NCBI RefSeq assembly: GCF_018449695.1
Contig: NZ_JAAVUY010000008.1
Location: 280,272-344,271, forward strand
DNA: 64,000 nucleotides
Direction of reading: 5' to 3'
From: Bradyrhizobium sp. dw_411
Lineage (GTDB): Bacteria; Pseudomonadota; Alphaproteobacteria; Rhizobiales; Xanthobacteraceae
Below the pieces are notes generated by a model. It saw only the letters and a program-made list of their open reading frames with translations. It was not told where the DNA came from and searched no databases. Shown here in pieces: positions 37,288 to 46,755 of the stretch (position 1 is its first letter; every line of letters starts with the position of its first letter). The position numbers and the translations under genes were made by a program.

Positions 37288-40200
37288 TTACCAGCTGTAA
37301 CGCGCCACGCCTTTGCCGGCATAGGATCGCGTCATGTTGGAAAACTCGCCATCGAAAGTCGCCGCGAGCGAGAAGCCGTCCATCCATTTGATCTCGGCCG
37401 AGGCCGAGGTCAGCGCGGAATTATGTGCCGGCGCCGCGCCGTTGACGACAAAGCTCGATCCCGGCAGCGACTGGAAGGTCGCGCCCACGCCGCGGCTGGT
37501 GTTGTAATCATACGCCCAGGCGGTGCGGCTGCGCAGCGTCAGCACCGCATTGGTGAGGGCATAGGATCTGTCGGTGCGAAGGCCGAGTTCGCTGCGCGGA
37601 TCGGTGACGGTCTGGGCGCCATAGGCCAGCGCAAAGTTGTTGGTGCCGGCGACCGCCTGTTCGGCATAGGACGGCAGAACGAAGGTGGTGAACTGGCCGG
37701 CCGCATAGGGCGTGATCCCGGCCCAGGGCAGCGCGAAGCGATAGCCGCCCTCAATGCGTCCCGAGAAGGCGTTGGCGTCGAAATTGGCCTGCAACTGATC
37801 GAGGCCTGCCACCGTCACGCTGCGTGTGGTGGTGACGTCCTGCCAGCCATAGGCCAGCGCGCCGGAAATATAAGCCGCGCCCTGGGTGTGCTTGATGAAA
37901 GCGCCGGCCTGGAACAGGTCCGAACGCCCGCTGCCGCCTCCATTGACCGAGAAGCTGGTGCCACCACCGGCCAGCGCGAAGCCGGCCACGGTATTGGGCG
38001 AGATGCGGTAGTCGGCGCCCACAGCCATACCGACGATGCTGCTGGTGCTGCCGTTCGATCCGGCCGCCGCATTGCCGTCGGTGGTCTGCGAGCCGCCGAA
38101 GCTCGACACCCACACGCTCCAGCGCTGCGCGAACAGATCGGCCGGTCGCGGCGGCACTTTGTTGTAGATCGCGGCATAGGCATCGCGCTCGCTCTTGGAG
38201 CCTGACGGCCCGTTCGAGGCATAGGCGTTCGCCTCATCGGCATATTGCGAGGCGCCGGGGGTTGCCGCGGGATCGCCACCGCCGCCGACGTGATCGAGCA
38301 GCGAGCCCAAAAATTGGGTCATCGCGCTGAACGTCGTCTGCTGCGAACCAGTTCCGACCTCACCCGACAATTGCGTGAGCACGCCGGGGAGCGCCGCCGG
38401 GGGAAGACCCAGCAGCGCAGAGAGGCCCGCCGGCAGCGAACCGCCCGTGTTGGCCGCCCGGTCGATCGCCGAGGCAATCGTCTTCTGGTTGGTGTTGAGC
38501 CCGGCCGCCTGTTCGAATTGCAGCGACAGCCCGAGCGAGACGTTGTTCGGCGTGTAGCTCAGCGCGCCGGTAATAAAGTTCGGCAGGCTCAGCGAATTAA
38601 ACTGCGTGCCGCCGAGGCCGTTATTCGTCGTCAGGATCGTGTAGGGCTGGTTGAACCTGTAGCTGTTGGTCGGCGAAACCACCTGAACCGTGCCGGCGAG
38701 CATCGTGGCGCCGGAAATAACATTGACCATGCTTGCGCCGGCCTGCGTCACCTGAACCAGATATTGCGCCGCCGTGGTGAACGCGAGATTGCCGTTGACA
38801 GTCAGCGTGCCGGTCGCCCCGGTGGAATTGTTGCCGGGCACCAGCGTGCCGCCATTGACGAAGGTGTTGCCGACCGTGCCGGTGCCGCCGAGCGCGCCGC
38901 CGGCGTTCACCGTGGTCAGGCTTGAAGTGGCGATCGAACCGTTGACGCTGAGTAGACCGCCATTGACCGTCGTCGTTCCGGTATAGGTGCTGGTGCCGTT
39001 GAGGAACTCGGCGCCGGTGCCGGACATCACCAGATTGCCGGTGCCGGCAAGCACGCCACCGAAGTTGAAGACATCGCCGCTGCCGACATTGAGCGTCAGC
39101 GTGTTGGCGTTGAGCTGTACGGCAGTATTGTTGCCGGTCTCGCTCATCAACCCTTGAAGGGTGTTGTTGGCACTTAGCGCCAGCGTCGCGGTGACCGGAC
39201 CACCGGCCGGCGCAGCGCCGGTTCCCGTGGGACCGCCGACGCGGCCGAGATCGACGCCGCTGCTGCTGGCGACCGCATTGGCGACGCCAAGCGTCAGCGT
39301 GCCGGCTTCAACGAAAGTCCCGCCGGAATAGGTCTGCACCGCTGATAATGTGAGATTGCCGCTGTTGGTGCCGGTCGAATCGTCCTTGACCAGGCTGCCC
39401 GACAGCATCGGACCCGACGTCGCCAGCATCTGGCGGCCATCGCTGATGACGCCGCTATACGTGCCGTTGCTGGCCTGATCGAACACGAGCAGACCGCCGG
39501 CGTTGGTGATGTTGGCATTGGTAGTGGAGACGTTGGCGGTGGTGAGATCGAGGGTCGAGCCCTGCTCGACCACGGTGCCGCCAGTATAGGAATTAGCACC
39601 GGTTAATTGCAGGGTGCCACCAATCAGGTGGACAAGACCGGCGCCGGAGATCGCGCTCGCAAACACGCCGCCGCCGCTCTGGGCAAATTGCAACTCGGTT
39701 CCGACATTGTTGAGAACGATGGCGTTGGCATTTTTGAAGATATTTGCCGCGACGCGCAGCTCACCGCCATTGACGATCACGGTACTCGCCGCAACGAGGT
39801 TGAGCTTGTTTTTGCCCATGCCGGACAGATCGAGCAGGCCCGAACCGTTCTTGGTCAGTGCACCGGCTGTGGCCGCGCCGGATTCAGTAATGTTAGACGA
39901 CAGGGTCGAAGACAGATTCTGGCCGTCGCCGATGGTCAGCTTCGCGCCGGCGCTGATGGTGACCGTGCTGTTGCTGCCGACGCTGTTGAGCGACGCGATC
40001 GTGTTGTTGGCGGCGATCGCGAGCGTTGCCGGGGCCGGCTTGGATGAGGTGTCGGCTAGCAGGATGGTGGGATTGGTCACAAAATAATTGGCGGTCGCGA
40101 GCGTGAGCGTACCGGAATCGATGGTGATCGCTCCGGTCAGGGTCGAGGTGCCTGACAGGGAGAGGCTGCCGGAGCCCGCGATGGTCATGCCGCCGGTCCC

Positions 40201-42546
40201 GGTCAGGGTGGTCGTGGTGATGGCGCTGGTCGCGCCGAGCCAGACCACCGCTTCGCTGCCGCCGAACGCCAGGGTGCCACCGGTGAACGGGGTTGCGGAG
40301 GAAAGAATCAAACCGGCGGGATTGGTGCCGTCGCCGAGCGTCAGCGTATTGCCGGTGAGCGTCATGGTGGTGCCGCTCTCGACCTTGAGCGCATAGGCCG
40401 ATGCGTTCGCGCCTAGCGTCTGGGGCGCATTCACATCGACCACGGAGGTTCCGGTCCCGGCACCCACGGCGTTTACGGTGTAAGTGGTCTTGACGAGACC
40501 GCTGGCGGTGTTGGTGACGAAATCGTAGGGGCCGCCGCCGTTGGTGACGCCGTTATTGGTGACGATCCAAGGCGCAACAATGCCATTGGTATTCGTCGTA
40601 TTAGGCGCGAACACCTTTTCAGTGGCTGTACCGAGCGAACTCGCATTGGTCGGCTGGAGCACCAGCGTCGCGGCAGACTGCCGAACGATGTTGCTGAACG
40701 TAATGGTCTCGCCCGCTGCGCCACCGGCCAATTGCAACGGCACTGTGCCACCGCCGACGACAAACGAACTGAACGTCACCGCACCTGCAGTCGCCGTGTT
40801 GGTATTGAGGATTTCCAATCCGCGCTGGACGTCGGTCAGGCTTCCCCAACTGGTCGCGAATCCATTGACATCGATCTTGCTGGCGCTTTGCAGGAACATG
40901 TTTCGTTCGGTCGCGGTGAACAAAGCGCCGGCCTGCAAGGTGCCGCCGTTCAGCTCAATCTGTCCGATCGTTGCCGCCGGACCGGTAGTGTTGCCCAGCG
41001 CCGCGTCGTTCATCACCTCCACGGTCGGCTTGTTGGCATTGCCAATGATGAGATTGCCGAAGAAATTCGGACTCGCGGTGGACAAGATCAGCTTGCCGGC
41101 GTTGTTGCTGTTGTCGTCGATCGTCAGATCCGAAAAGCCCGTGGCATTGCCGACCCCGACGCCACCGACGCCGACGCCGAGCGATACGATCTGACCGGTG
41201 AGCGTGGTGATATTGCCATTGAGGTTGATGGTGGCGGTTTCGCCGCCGACGGCGATGGTCCGCGCGGTCGTGAAGGTGGTCGCGCCGGTTCCGACGGCGG
41301 TCCCCAGGGTCAGTGTGCCGTTGCCCTCATCCAGACTGTTGAAGATGATGCCGTTCGCCGCCTGCACGCTGGTCTTGATGTTGTGGAGATCGATCGCCGC
41401 ACCCGTGGGCGCCGCACCGAGTGCGGCGTCGTTCGCGACGATGAGGTTACCAGCCAGGATCGAGGTGCCGCCGGTATAGGTGTTGGCGCCCGTGAGGGTG
41501 ATACTGAAACCCTTGTCGTTGCCGACCTGCATGATAAGGCCGACATTCGGCGTGCCGATAGTAGCCGGCTGCGCGGCGGTGCCGACATTCAGCGATGTAA
41601 TCCCGGTGAACGTTCCGTTGCCATCGATCGCGCCGGTGGCGAGGGTCGCATTGCTGATCACACCGCTCTCGGTGAAGTTGCTGTTCAGGATGAAGCCCGG
41701 CAGTTGCGCCGCGGTGACGGTTCCCGGGACATTCGGCAAGGTCGTCGTGCTTGCCGGATTCAGATTCCACCTGGTCGCAATGGCAATATCGCCCGGCGAC
41801 AGATAGGGAAGACCGAGGCCGTTATTGGCGCCGCGATAGGCGTCGGCCTCGAAGAAGTCCGAATAGAACCCGGTCATCTTGTCGAGGCCCGCCGTCGATG
41901 CACCGACCGCACCCGTGATGTTGCCCGCTGTCGTGAAAAGAATGGAGCTCTTGTTCTTCAGGATGCTGTATTCGAGGCCGCGATAGGGATCGCTGGTCAA
42001 TCCCGTCAGGGCCGACGGGATCGGCGAACCGTTCGAAAGGTTGATCGGCGTTGAGACACCCTCATTGATCGGCAGCAGGAAATTCAGCGCCTGCATCTGC
42101 GCAAAGAACTGCGCCGTCGTCAGCGTCGAGAAATTGGCGATGACGTTGACGAAGACGTTCGGGTTGGAGGGCCCGTAGATCGAATCTTGCAGCGCCGTAA
42201 AGGTGTGATGACCGTCGGTGAGGTAAAGCTGACCGCCGGGCCCGATCACGACCGGCTCGATCGAGGTCAGCAGATTGGCCTGCAATTGCGAGGGCGTCAG
42301 CAGATCGAAACCGGCGGTTTTCTTGCCGACTTCGGTGAGGCCTTCGTTGAGCTGTGTCGGATGGATGCTGTCGACCGGAACCTGAAACAGCGCGAGCGCG
42401 CCGGGCACGATGGTCGAGGCCATCGCCGGATCGTAGGTCGCGAAAGACGACAGCGAGGCCTGTCCGGCCTGCGCGCTGCCAATGACGCTGATCGCGATGG
42501 CGGATGCCGAACATAACAGCGTCAGACGCCGCAGGGCTTTGCCCAT
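37288..42546 (-). CDS. Autotransporter with N-terminal ParB-like domain
   Basis: A very large type V secreted protein (1752 residues from ATG 42546, MGKALRRLTLLCSASAIAIS; upstream GTG/TTG starts would give about 1784). A signal peptide ends at SAQA. Residues about 25-170 of the mature protein resemble a ParB-like nuclease fold of the ParBc_2 kind: FQVPVDSIHPTQLNEGLTEV, then VVIGPGGQLYLTDGHHTFTAL (DGHH). A long passenger with many autotransporter repeats follows (NTYTGGTSILAGNL, NSYTGGTVVEQGSTL, STYTGTTTVNGGLLSVNG). The last ~280 residues form the beta-barrel domain, from WVSSFGGSQTTDGNAA to the C-terminal GKGVARYSW. Confidence 0.88.
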   Translation of the reverse strand: MGKALRRLTLLCSASAIAISVIGSAQAGQASLSSFATYDPAMASTIVPGALALFQVPVDSIHPTQLNEGLTEVGKKTAGFDLLTPSQLQANLLTSIEPVVIGPGGQLYLTDGHHTFTALQDSIYGPSNPNVFVNVIANFSTLTTAQFFAQMQALNFLLPINEGVSTPINLSNGSPIPSALTGLTSDPYRGLEYSILKNKSSILFTTAGNITGAVGASTAGLDKMTGFYSDFFEADAYRGANNGLGLPYLSPGDIAIATRWNLNPASTTTLPNVPGTVTAAQLPGFILNSNFTESGVISNATLATGAIDGNGTFTGITSLNVGTAAQPATIGTPNVGLIMQVGNDKGFSITLTGANTYTGGTSILAGNLIVANDAALGAAPTGAAIDLHNIKTSVQAANGIIFNSLDEGNGTLTLGTAVGTGATTFTTARTIAVGGETATINLNGNITTLTGQIVSLGVGVGGVGVGNATGFSDLTIDDNSNNAGKLILSTASPNFFGNLIIGNANKPTVEVMNDAALGNTTGPAATIGQIELNGGTLQAGALFTATERNMFLQSASKIDVNGFATSWGSLTDVQRGLEILNTNTATAGAVTFSSFVVGGGTVPLQLAGGAAGETITFSNIVRQSAATLVLQPTNASSLGTATEKVFAPNTTNTNGIVAPWIVTNNGVTNGGGPYDFVTNTASGLVKTTYTVNAVGAGTGTSVVDVNAPQTLGANASAYALKVESGTTMTLTGNTLTLGDGTNPAGLILSSATPFTGGTLAFGGSEAVVWLGATSAITTTTLTGTGGMTIAGSGSLSLSGTSTLTGAITIDSGTLTLATANYFVTNPTILLADTSSKPAPATLAIAANNTIASLNSVGSNSTVTISAGAKLTIGDGQNLSSTLSSNITESGAATAGALTKNGSGLLDLSGMGKNKLNLVAASTVIVNGGELRVAANIFKNANAIVLNNVGTELQFAQSGGGVFASAISGAGLVHLIGGTLQLTGANSYTGGTVVEQGSTLDLTTANVSTTNANITNAGGLLVFDQASNGTYSGVISDGRQMLATSGPMLSGSLVKDDSTGTNSGNLTLSAVQTYSGGTFVEAGTLTLGVANAVASSSGVDLGRVGGPTGTGAAPAGGPVTATLALSANNTLQGLMSETGNNTAVQLNANTLTLNVGSGDVFNFGGVLAGTGNLVMSGTGAEFLNGTSTYTGTTTVNGGLLSVNGSIATSSLTTVNAGGALGGTGTVGNTFVNGGTLVPGNNSTGATGTLTVNGNLAFTTAAQYLVQVTQAGASMVNVISGATMLAGTVQVVSPTNSYRFNQPYTILTTNNGLGGTQFNSLSLPNFITGALSYTPNNVSLGLSLQFEQAAGLNTNQKTIASAIDRAANTGGSLPAGLSALLGLPPAALPGVLTQLSGEVGTGSQQTTFSAMTQFLGSLLDHVGGGGDPAATPGASQYADEANAYASNGPSGSKSERDAYAAIYNKVPPRPADLFAQRWSVWVSSFGGSQTTDGNAAAGSNGSTSSIVGMAVGADYRISPNTVAGFALAGGGTSFSVNGGGSGRSDLFQAGAFIKHTQGAAYISGALAYGWQDVTTTRSVTVAGLDQLQANFDANAFSGRIEGGYRFALPWAGITPYAAGQFTTFVLPSYAEQAVAGTNNFALAYGAQTVTDPRSELGLRTDRSYALTNAVLTLRSRTAWAYDYNTSRGVGATFQSLPGSSFVVNGAAPAHNSALTSASAEIKWMDGFSLAATFDGEFSNMTRSYAGKGVARYSW

Positions 42547-42845
42547 CGAAGGCGAAACGGGTGAAATTGACGCCGCAGAAACCGACGCAGCACGAAACCC
42601 GCGGCCAAAGCCGCTCAACACTGACACAACCACTCTGCCCAACCCCGTATTTTTACTTCTCAGTCCCGGAGCGGGTCTTAGGGTTGGTCCTTAACAGATA
42701 TGTGACAAAGGCGTCGCCGTGCGGCTTCGGAGCGAAAACAAACACATGCAAGCGCGAATTAAAAAATTTTCTGTTTCGGAATATATCAGAAAGATGAGTT
42801 CAGGTTGAATCTTCCAAGAACGATTCAACTTGGGATCATCACCGT
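42547..42845. other. Intergenic region upstream of the autotransporter
   Basis: About 300 bp including an AT-rich block (42735-42790) with AAAAAATTTTCTG, which fits a promoter or protein-binding area for the autotransporter. It also contains the hairpin at 42804-42829. Confidence 0.4.
42804..42829. terminator. Hairpin after the AsmA gene
   Basis: GTTGAATC (42804-42811) and GATTCAAC (42822-42829) form a perfect 8-bp stem with a 10-nt loop, 17 bases past the AsmA stop on the minus strand. No T-run follows, so it is a weak terminator or a binding palindrome. Confidence 0.4.
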
Positions 42846-45800
42846 CTAGTTGGTCGGCGATGCGGGATTCGCGAATTGTGGTGTCAGCACCAAAGGCGGT
42901 CTTGGTTTAGGCGGACGCGGCGCGGGGCCGGGCGCGGGACGCACTTCGATCGGCGGCGGTAGCGGCGCGAGCTGCTGACTCACAACAGGCGCATTGGTGC
43001 CCGGCAGCGTACTTGTAACGGGCGGGGCAATTGGACGCGGCGCAATCAATGGCGCACTGGTTCTTGGCTTCGGCAGCGGCGGCCGGCGCAGATCGGGCAG
43101 CGGCGCCTCGGAAGCGGGTTGGCCGGGCAGAAGTGCATTCGGAACCACGCTTGGTACCAAACTCGGCGCCGCGATCGGCGGCTGTGCAGCCGGCGGAATC
43201 GAGGCCGGGGTTGCCGGCGGCACCGGTTCGCCGCGCTCGATCGAATCCAGCCGGCGGGTCTCGCGATCGATCGCCCTCACCGCCAGCCATGACGACAGCG
43301 CCGCGACATCGACCGTGCGATCCAGCGCATCGGGCGAGCCGGCCGCGAAGATCTGGATTTCCGGGCGGCTGCTCACTTGTCCGATCGCCGCCGAGGCAAT
43401 GGTCGCGCGAATATCGGCTTGATCCGCCGGGATATCGTAGCCGCCGGACACGACGGCGCGGGCGACATCGGAATCGAGCGTGGTGGGACCGACACGAAGC
43501 CGGCCGTCACGGATCGTGAACGGAATTTGCGCCGACGCGACCAGCAGCGCGCCGCCGGTAAGCACCGGATCGACGATCTCGCGCAGCCTTGTATCGCTGG
43601 TGGCCTGCCCGGCATCGCTGGCGCGGATCGCCACATCGAAGGCATGGGGATCGAGACCGCGGATCGCCGCCGACTCAAGCGTCATGGTGCCGCTGCCGGA
43701 CATCGCCCCCGTCAGCGCCGACGCGCTTCGGCCCTGGCTCGCCAGCGTCATTTGCATCGAGGCGCGCCCTGCCGGCATTTTCAGCGCGCGATAATGCAAG
43801 GCCGTGCCATCGACTCCGCTGAATTGAAGCCGCGCATTGAGCGCGATGCCATTCGCGGTCTGCCGGGCGTCGATGCTGGCAGTGGCCTGACCGCCGCCGA
43901 TACCGCCCTTGAGAGCGTCGAGCGTCAACGATTGACCGTCGCTTCTGACCGTCCCGCTGAACGGACGCAACTCACTGCCATCGAACAATTGACCACGCAG
44001 CGCCTGAAACGCGATCCGGCCGCGCCAGCCTTTTACCAGCCCCGATCCGAACGGCTCGGCCGCGTCGCGCCCGCGCGAACCGATTGCGAGCGAGAAGGCG
44101 GGCGCGAGATCAATCGCGTCGAGACCGATTTCGCCATCGACATTGCGTTCGTCGTCCAGCGTCAGCGACACCCGCCCGCGCAACCGCGAACCGGCCATCG
44201 CGCCGTCCAGATCGTCGAAGGTGAGTTTGCCAGCGAGTAGCGATACCCGCGAGGTCACGCTGATATTCTGCATCAGCCGGTCGGCCGGCTTGAGATCGAA
44301 CAGCGGCGCGAGATTGATGTTGTGCGCTTTCAGATTGAGCGCGGCCTTGGGCTGTGCGGCCCAGGGCTCGGCGGTGCCTTGCGCTTCGGCGTCGAGGCCC
44401 GTGCCCGACAAATTGATCTTCAGCCGCAACGGCGCGCGCCATGCGCCGCTTACCGATCCCTGAAACTGCGTCGGCCCCTCCGCTGCGACCATGCCGCCGA
44501 GCCCGAGCAAGGCCAGCAGCGGATTGCCATTGTCCGACGACAGTCTGGATTCGATCGTCACTTCGCTGCGCTGGAGTTTGTCGAGATCGAGCGCGCGCAA
44601 CGCTGCGGCTTCGGGCTTCGCCGTGATGGTGGCAACGCCTTTCAACTGCGGCGCATCAATATCGAGGGCGGCATGCGCGCTGGTGCGATCGGCGCGTTCG
44701 GAATCCTTGTCGAGCGCGAGCGCCAGTTTGAGGCGCGCGGGTCCTTGAGACGATCCCATCGCATTGAGGCGGGTGGCGAGCGCCGGCGCCAGCGGCGCGA
44801 TCAGTCCGGTGATCTGGCCGAGCGATGCGGCGCTTGAATTCAGCGCCAGTTTTCCGGTCGCAGTGACCCGGTCGAACGCGCCGGCGCCCTCCAGCGTAAC
44901 GCCGTTGGCTTCGCCGATTTTCAGGCCGTCGAGCGAGATCGCCTTCGGACTGTAGCCGAGCTTGGCCGTGAACGGATGCAAATCCTGGCCGCTCGAGATG
45001 GCGTGGCCGATATCGAGCGACAAGCGCACTTCCTCAGGCCATTCGGCCTGCGGGCCGAGCAGCGAACGCACAAAGGCCGTCGAGGCATCGAGATCGAGCC
45101 GCTCCGCTTTTAATTCCGCATCGATCCGGGCGCCTCTATCAGCGGCGGGATCCGTGATCGCGATCCGTCCTTCAATGGCGCCGCCATCGATCTCGGCCTT
45201 GATGGCATCGATCGCGACACGATCCGCCGATACGTTGACGTCGCCGCGCAGGCGCATCGGTTTCTGGTTGCGATACGTCACCTCGCTACGGCCCTGCAGC
45301 CACGCCGCCAGCGTGTCCGGGTCGGAGGAATCGACGCTGAGCGCGCCCAAAAAACGTCTGGATGGGCCGGGCTGCGCGTTGGTGCCGCTCAGCGAAACCC
45401 GCGTCGTTCCCGGCGCGCGAAAATCCAGTTGGTTGATGGTCCATGATTTGGCGTCGGTCCGCAGATCGGCGGCGAAGTTCTGCAACGGGCGCCCGCCGAA
45501 CATGATCTGTTCGGAGCTGAGTTCGATTTGCGTCGCGATCGGCGGCTCCGGGGCGGTCGCAATCAGCGCGCGCAGCGCCGGCAACAACCGGATCGGCTCG
45601 GCGGCGGTATTGTCCTTATTATTGTCCTTGGCCGCGAACTTGTCGACATCGAGTTGCTTCGCCGCGAGCACCGCATGCAGCAATGGCGAAGCGCCGAACC
45701 TGACGTCGCCGAGCCCGACGAATTTCAGCGACGCGTCATCCGGACCATAGCTGGCCTCAATCTGCTCGAGCCTGGCCGTGGCCGGATCGGCCTTGATCTT

Positions 45801-46583
45801 GGTCGTGATGCGCCACGGCGTCGGCGCATCATTGTCGCCCTTCTTCGACTTGGGTGCAGCGGGTGCGGCCAGCGTCAATGCGCCCTCAAAACGCGGCGCG
45901 CGGGACTCGAAGCTCAGCACGCCCTCGAGATCGGCCGCGAAAGCGCGCAAGGCAGGATCGATATTGAGATGAACCCTGGTGCCGTTGCCGTCGGCGCTTT
46001 GGCCGGATGAAACCCGAAACGGATAGCGCGTTCCCGACAGCATGAAATTGCCGTCACCGCGCACCGAGCCGGCCAGCGAGCGCACATCGCCGCTGAAGGC
46101 GATGTCGTTGAGTTCGAGCGTGCCGCGGCTTGCGGCATCATGCAGCGCGATGCGGCCGGTCAGGTTCAGGCGATCGATCGCCAGCGTCCCCAGATTGAAT
46201 TTGCCGGTCGATGCCGGCCAGTCGATCCGCCCTTGCGGATCCAGCCCGAGATCGAGCGCCATGCCGTCGATCGTGAGTTCAGTGGCCCGCCACTCGCCGC
46301 GCATCAGCGAGCCCAGACTGAATTCGACGTCGAGCTTGTCGGCGCGCACTTTACCAAGATCGTTGGCGCCGCCGACCACCACCGAGCGCAGCCGCAGCGA
46401 TGGCGACGGCAACAGCCGCGCGTCCATCTTGCCGGAGACGCGCACCGGCGCACCGATGACCTGCGTGGCCTGCGCCTCGAATTGCGGCCGGAACTGATCC
46501 CAGTCGATAAAATACGGCCCGACCAGCGCGGCGACCAGCGCAATGATGAAGGCAATCGCCAATCCGAGCAGCGTCGTCTGCAC
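42846..46583 (-). CDS. AsmA family envelope protein
   Basis: A 1245-residue protein with one N-terminal membrane anchor (TLLGLAIAFIIALVAALVGPYFI), then the AsmA start QFRPQFEAQATQVIGAPVRVSG and a long beta-taco-like periplasmic body. A Pro-rich C-terminal tail (PVPPATPASIPPAAQPP in part) follows. AsmA-like proteins (AsmA, TamB, YhdP) are thought to form bridges that move phospholipid between inner and outer membranes. Transcribed towards the autotransporter. The 170-bp gap upstream has a TATATATAG-type AT patch that may be the promoter. Confidence 0.9.
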   Translation of the reverse strand: MQTTLLGLAIAFIIALVAALVGPYFIDWDQFRPQFEAQATQVIGAPVRVSGKMDARLLPSPSLRLRSVVVGGANDLGKVRADKLDVEFSLGSLMRGEWRATELTIDGMALDLGLDPQGRIDWPASTGKFNLGTLAIDRLNLTGRIALHDAASRGTLELNDIAFSGDVRSLAGSVRGDGNFMLSGTRYPFRVSSGQSADGNGTRVHLNIDPALRAFAADLEGVLSFESRAPRFEGALTLAAPAAPKSKKGDNDAPTPWRITTKIKADPATARLEQIEASYGPDDASLKFVGLGDVRFGASPLLHAVLAAKQLDVDKFAAKDNNKDNTAAEPIRLLPALRALIATAPEPPIATQIELSSEQIMFGGRPLQNFAADLRTDAKSWTINQLDFRAPGTTRVSLSGTNAQPGPSRRFLGALSVDSSDPDTLAAWLQGRSEVTYRNQKPMRLRGDVNVSADRVAIDAIKAEIDGGAIEGRIAITDPAADRGARIDAELKAERLDLDASTAFVRSLLGPQAEWPEEVRLSLDIGHAISSGQDLHPFTAKLGYSPKAISLDGLKIGEANGVTLEGAGAFDRVTATGKLALNSSAASLGQITGLIAPLAPALATRLNAMGSSQGPARLKLALALDKDSERADRTSAHAALDIDAPQLKGVATITAKPEAAALRALDLDKLQRSEVTIESRLSSDNGNPLLALLGLGGMVAAEGPTQFQGSVSGAWRAPLRLKINLSGTGLDAEAQGTAEPWAAQPKAALNLKAHNINLAPLFDLKPADRLMQNISVTSRVSLLAGKLTFDDLDGAMAGSRLRGRVSLTLDDERNVDGEIGLDAIDLAPAFSLAIGSRGRDAAEPFGSGLVKGWRGRIAFQALRGQLFDGSELRPFSGTVRSDGQSLTLDALKGGIGGGQATASIDARQTANGIALNARLQFSGVDGTALHYRALKMPAGRASMQMTLASQGRSASALTGAMSGSGTMTLESAAIRGLDPHAFDVAIRASDAGQATSDTRLREIVDPVLTGGALLVASAQIPFTIRDGRLRVGPTTLDSDVARAVVSGGYDIPADQADIRATIASAAIGQVSSRPEIQIFAAGSPDALDRTVDVAALSSWLAVRAIDRETRRLDSIERGEPVPPATPASIPPAAQPPIAAPSLVPSVVPNALLPGQPASEAPLPDLRRPPLPKPRTSAPLIAPRPIAPPVTSTLPGTNAPVVSQQLAPLPPPIEVRPAPGPAPRPPKPRPPLVLTPQFANPASPTN

Positions 46584-46755
46584 GGTGTCTCCCCTTGAGC
46601 CCGCTCCGGCTCACCTGGCTTGCGCGGCATGGTGCCGTCCATTCCGCGGTGAGCCACCCGCACCACGCAAAAATCAGGACCGGAACCGTCCTATATATAG
46701 AGACAAAAATGGCGAAGTCACAGCAACCTCGCGTAACGGCACACCGGAAAGGCCG

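Noticed and set aside
38245..38925. Long plus-strand frames across the autotransporter
   Set aside because: They are reverse-strand shadows of repeated Gly/Thr/Asn codons and code for Arg/Gly-rich peptides.
39607..42054. Further long plus-strand frames in the autotransporter, one of 440 codons
   Set aside because: Same cause: strong codon bias on the minus strand keeps the opposite frame open.
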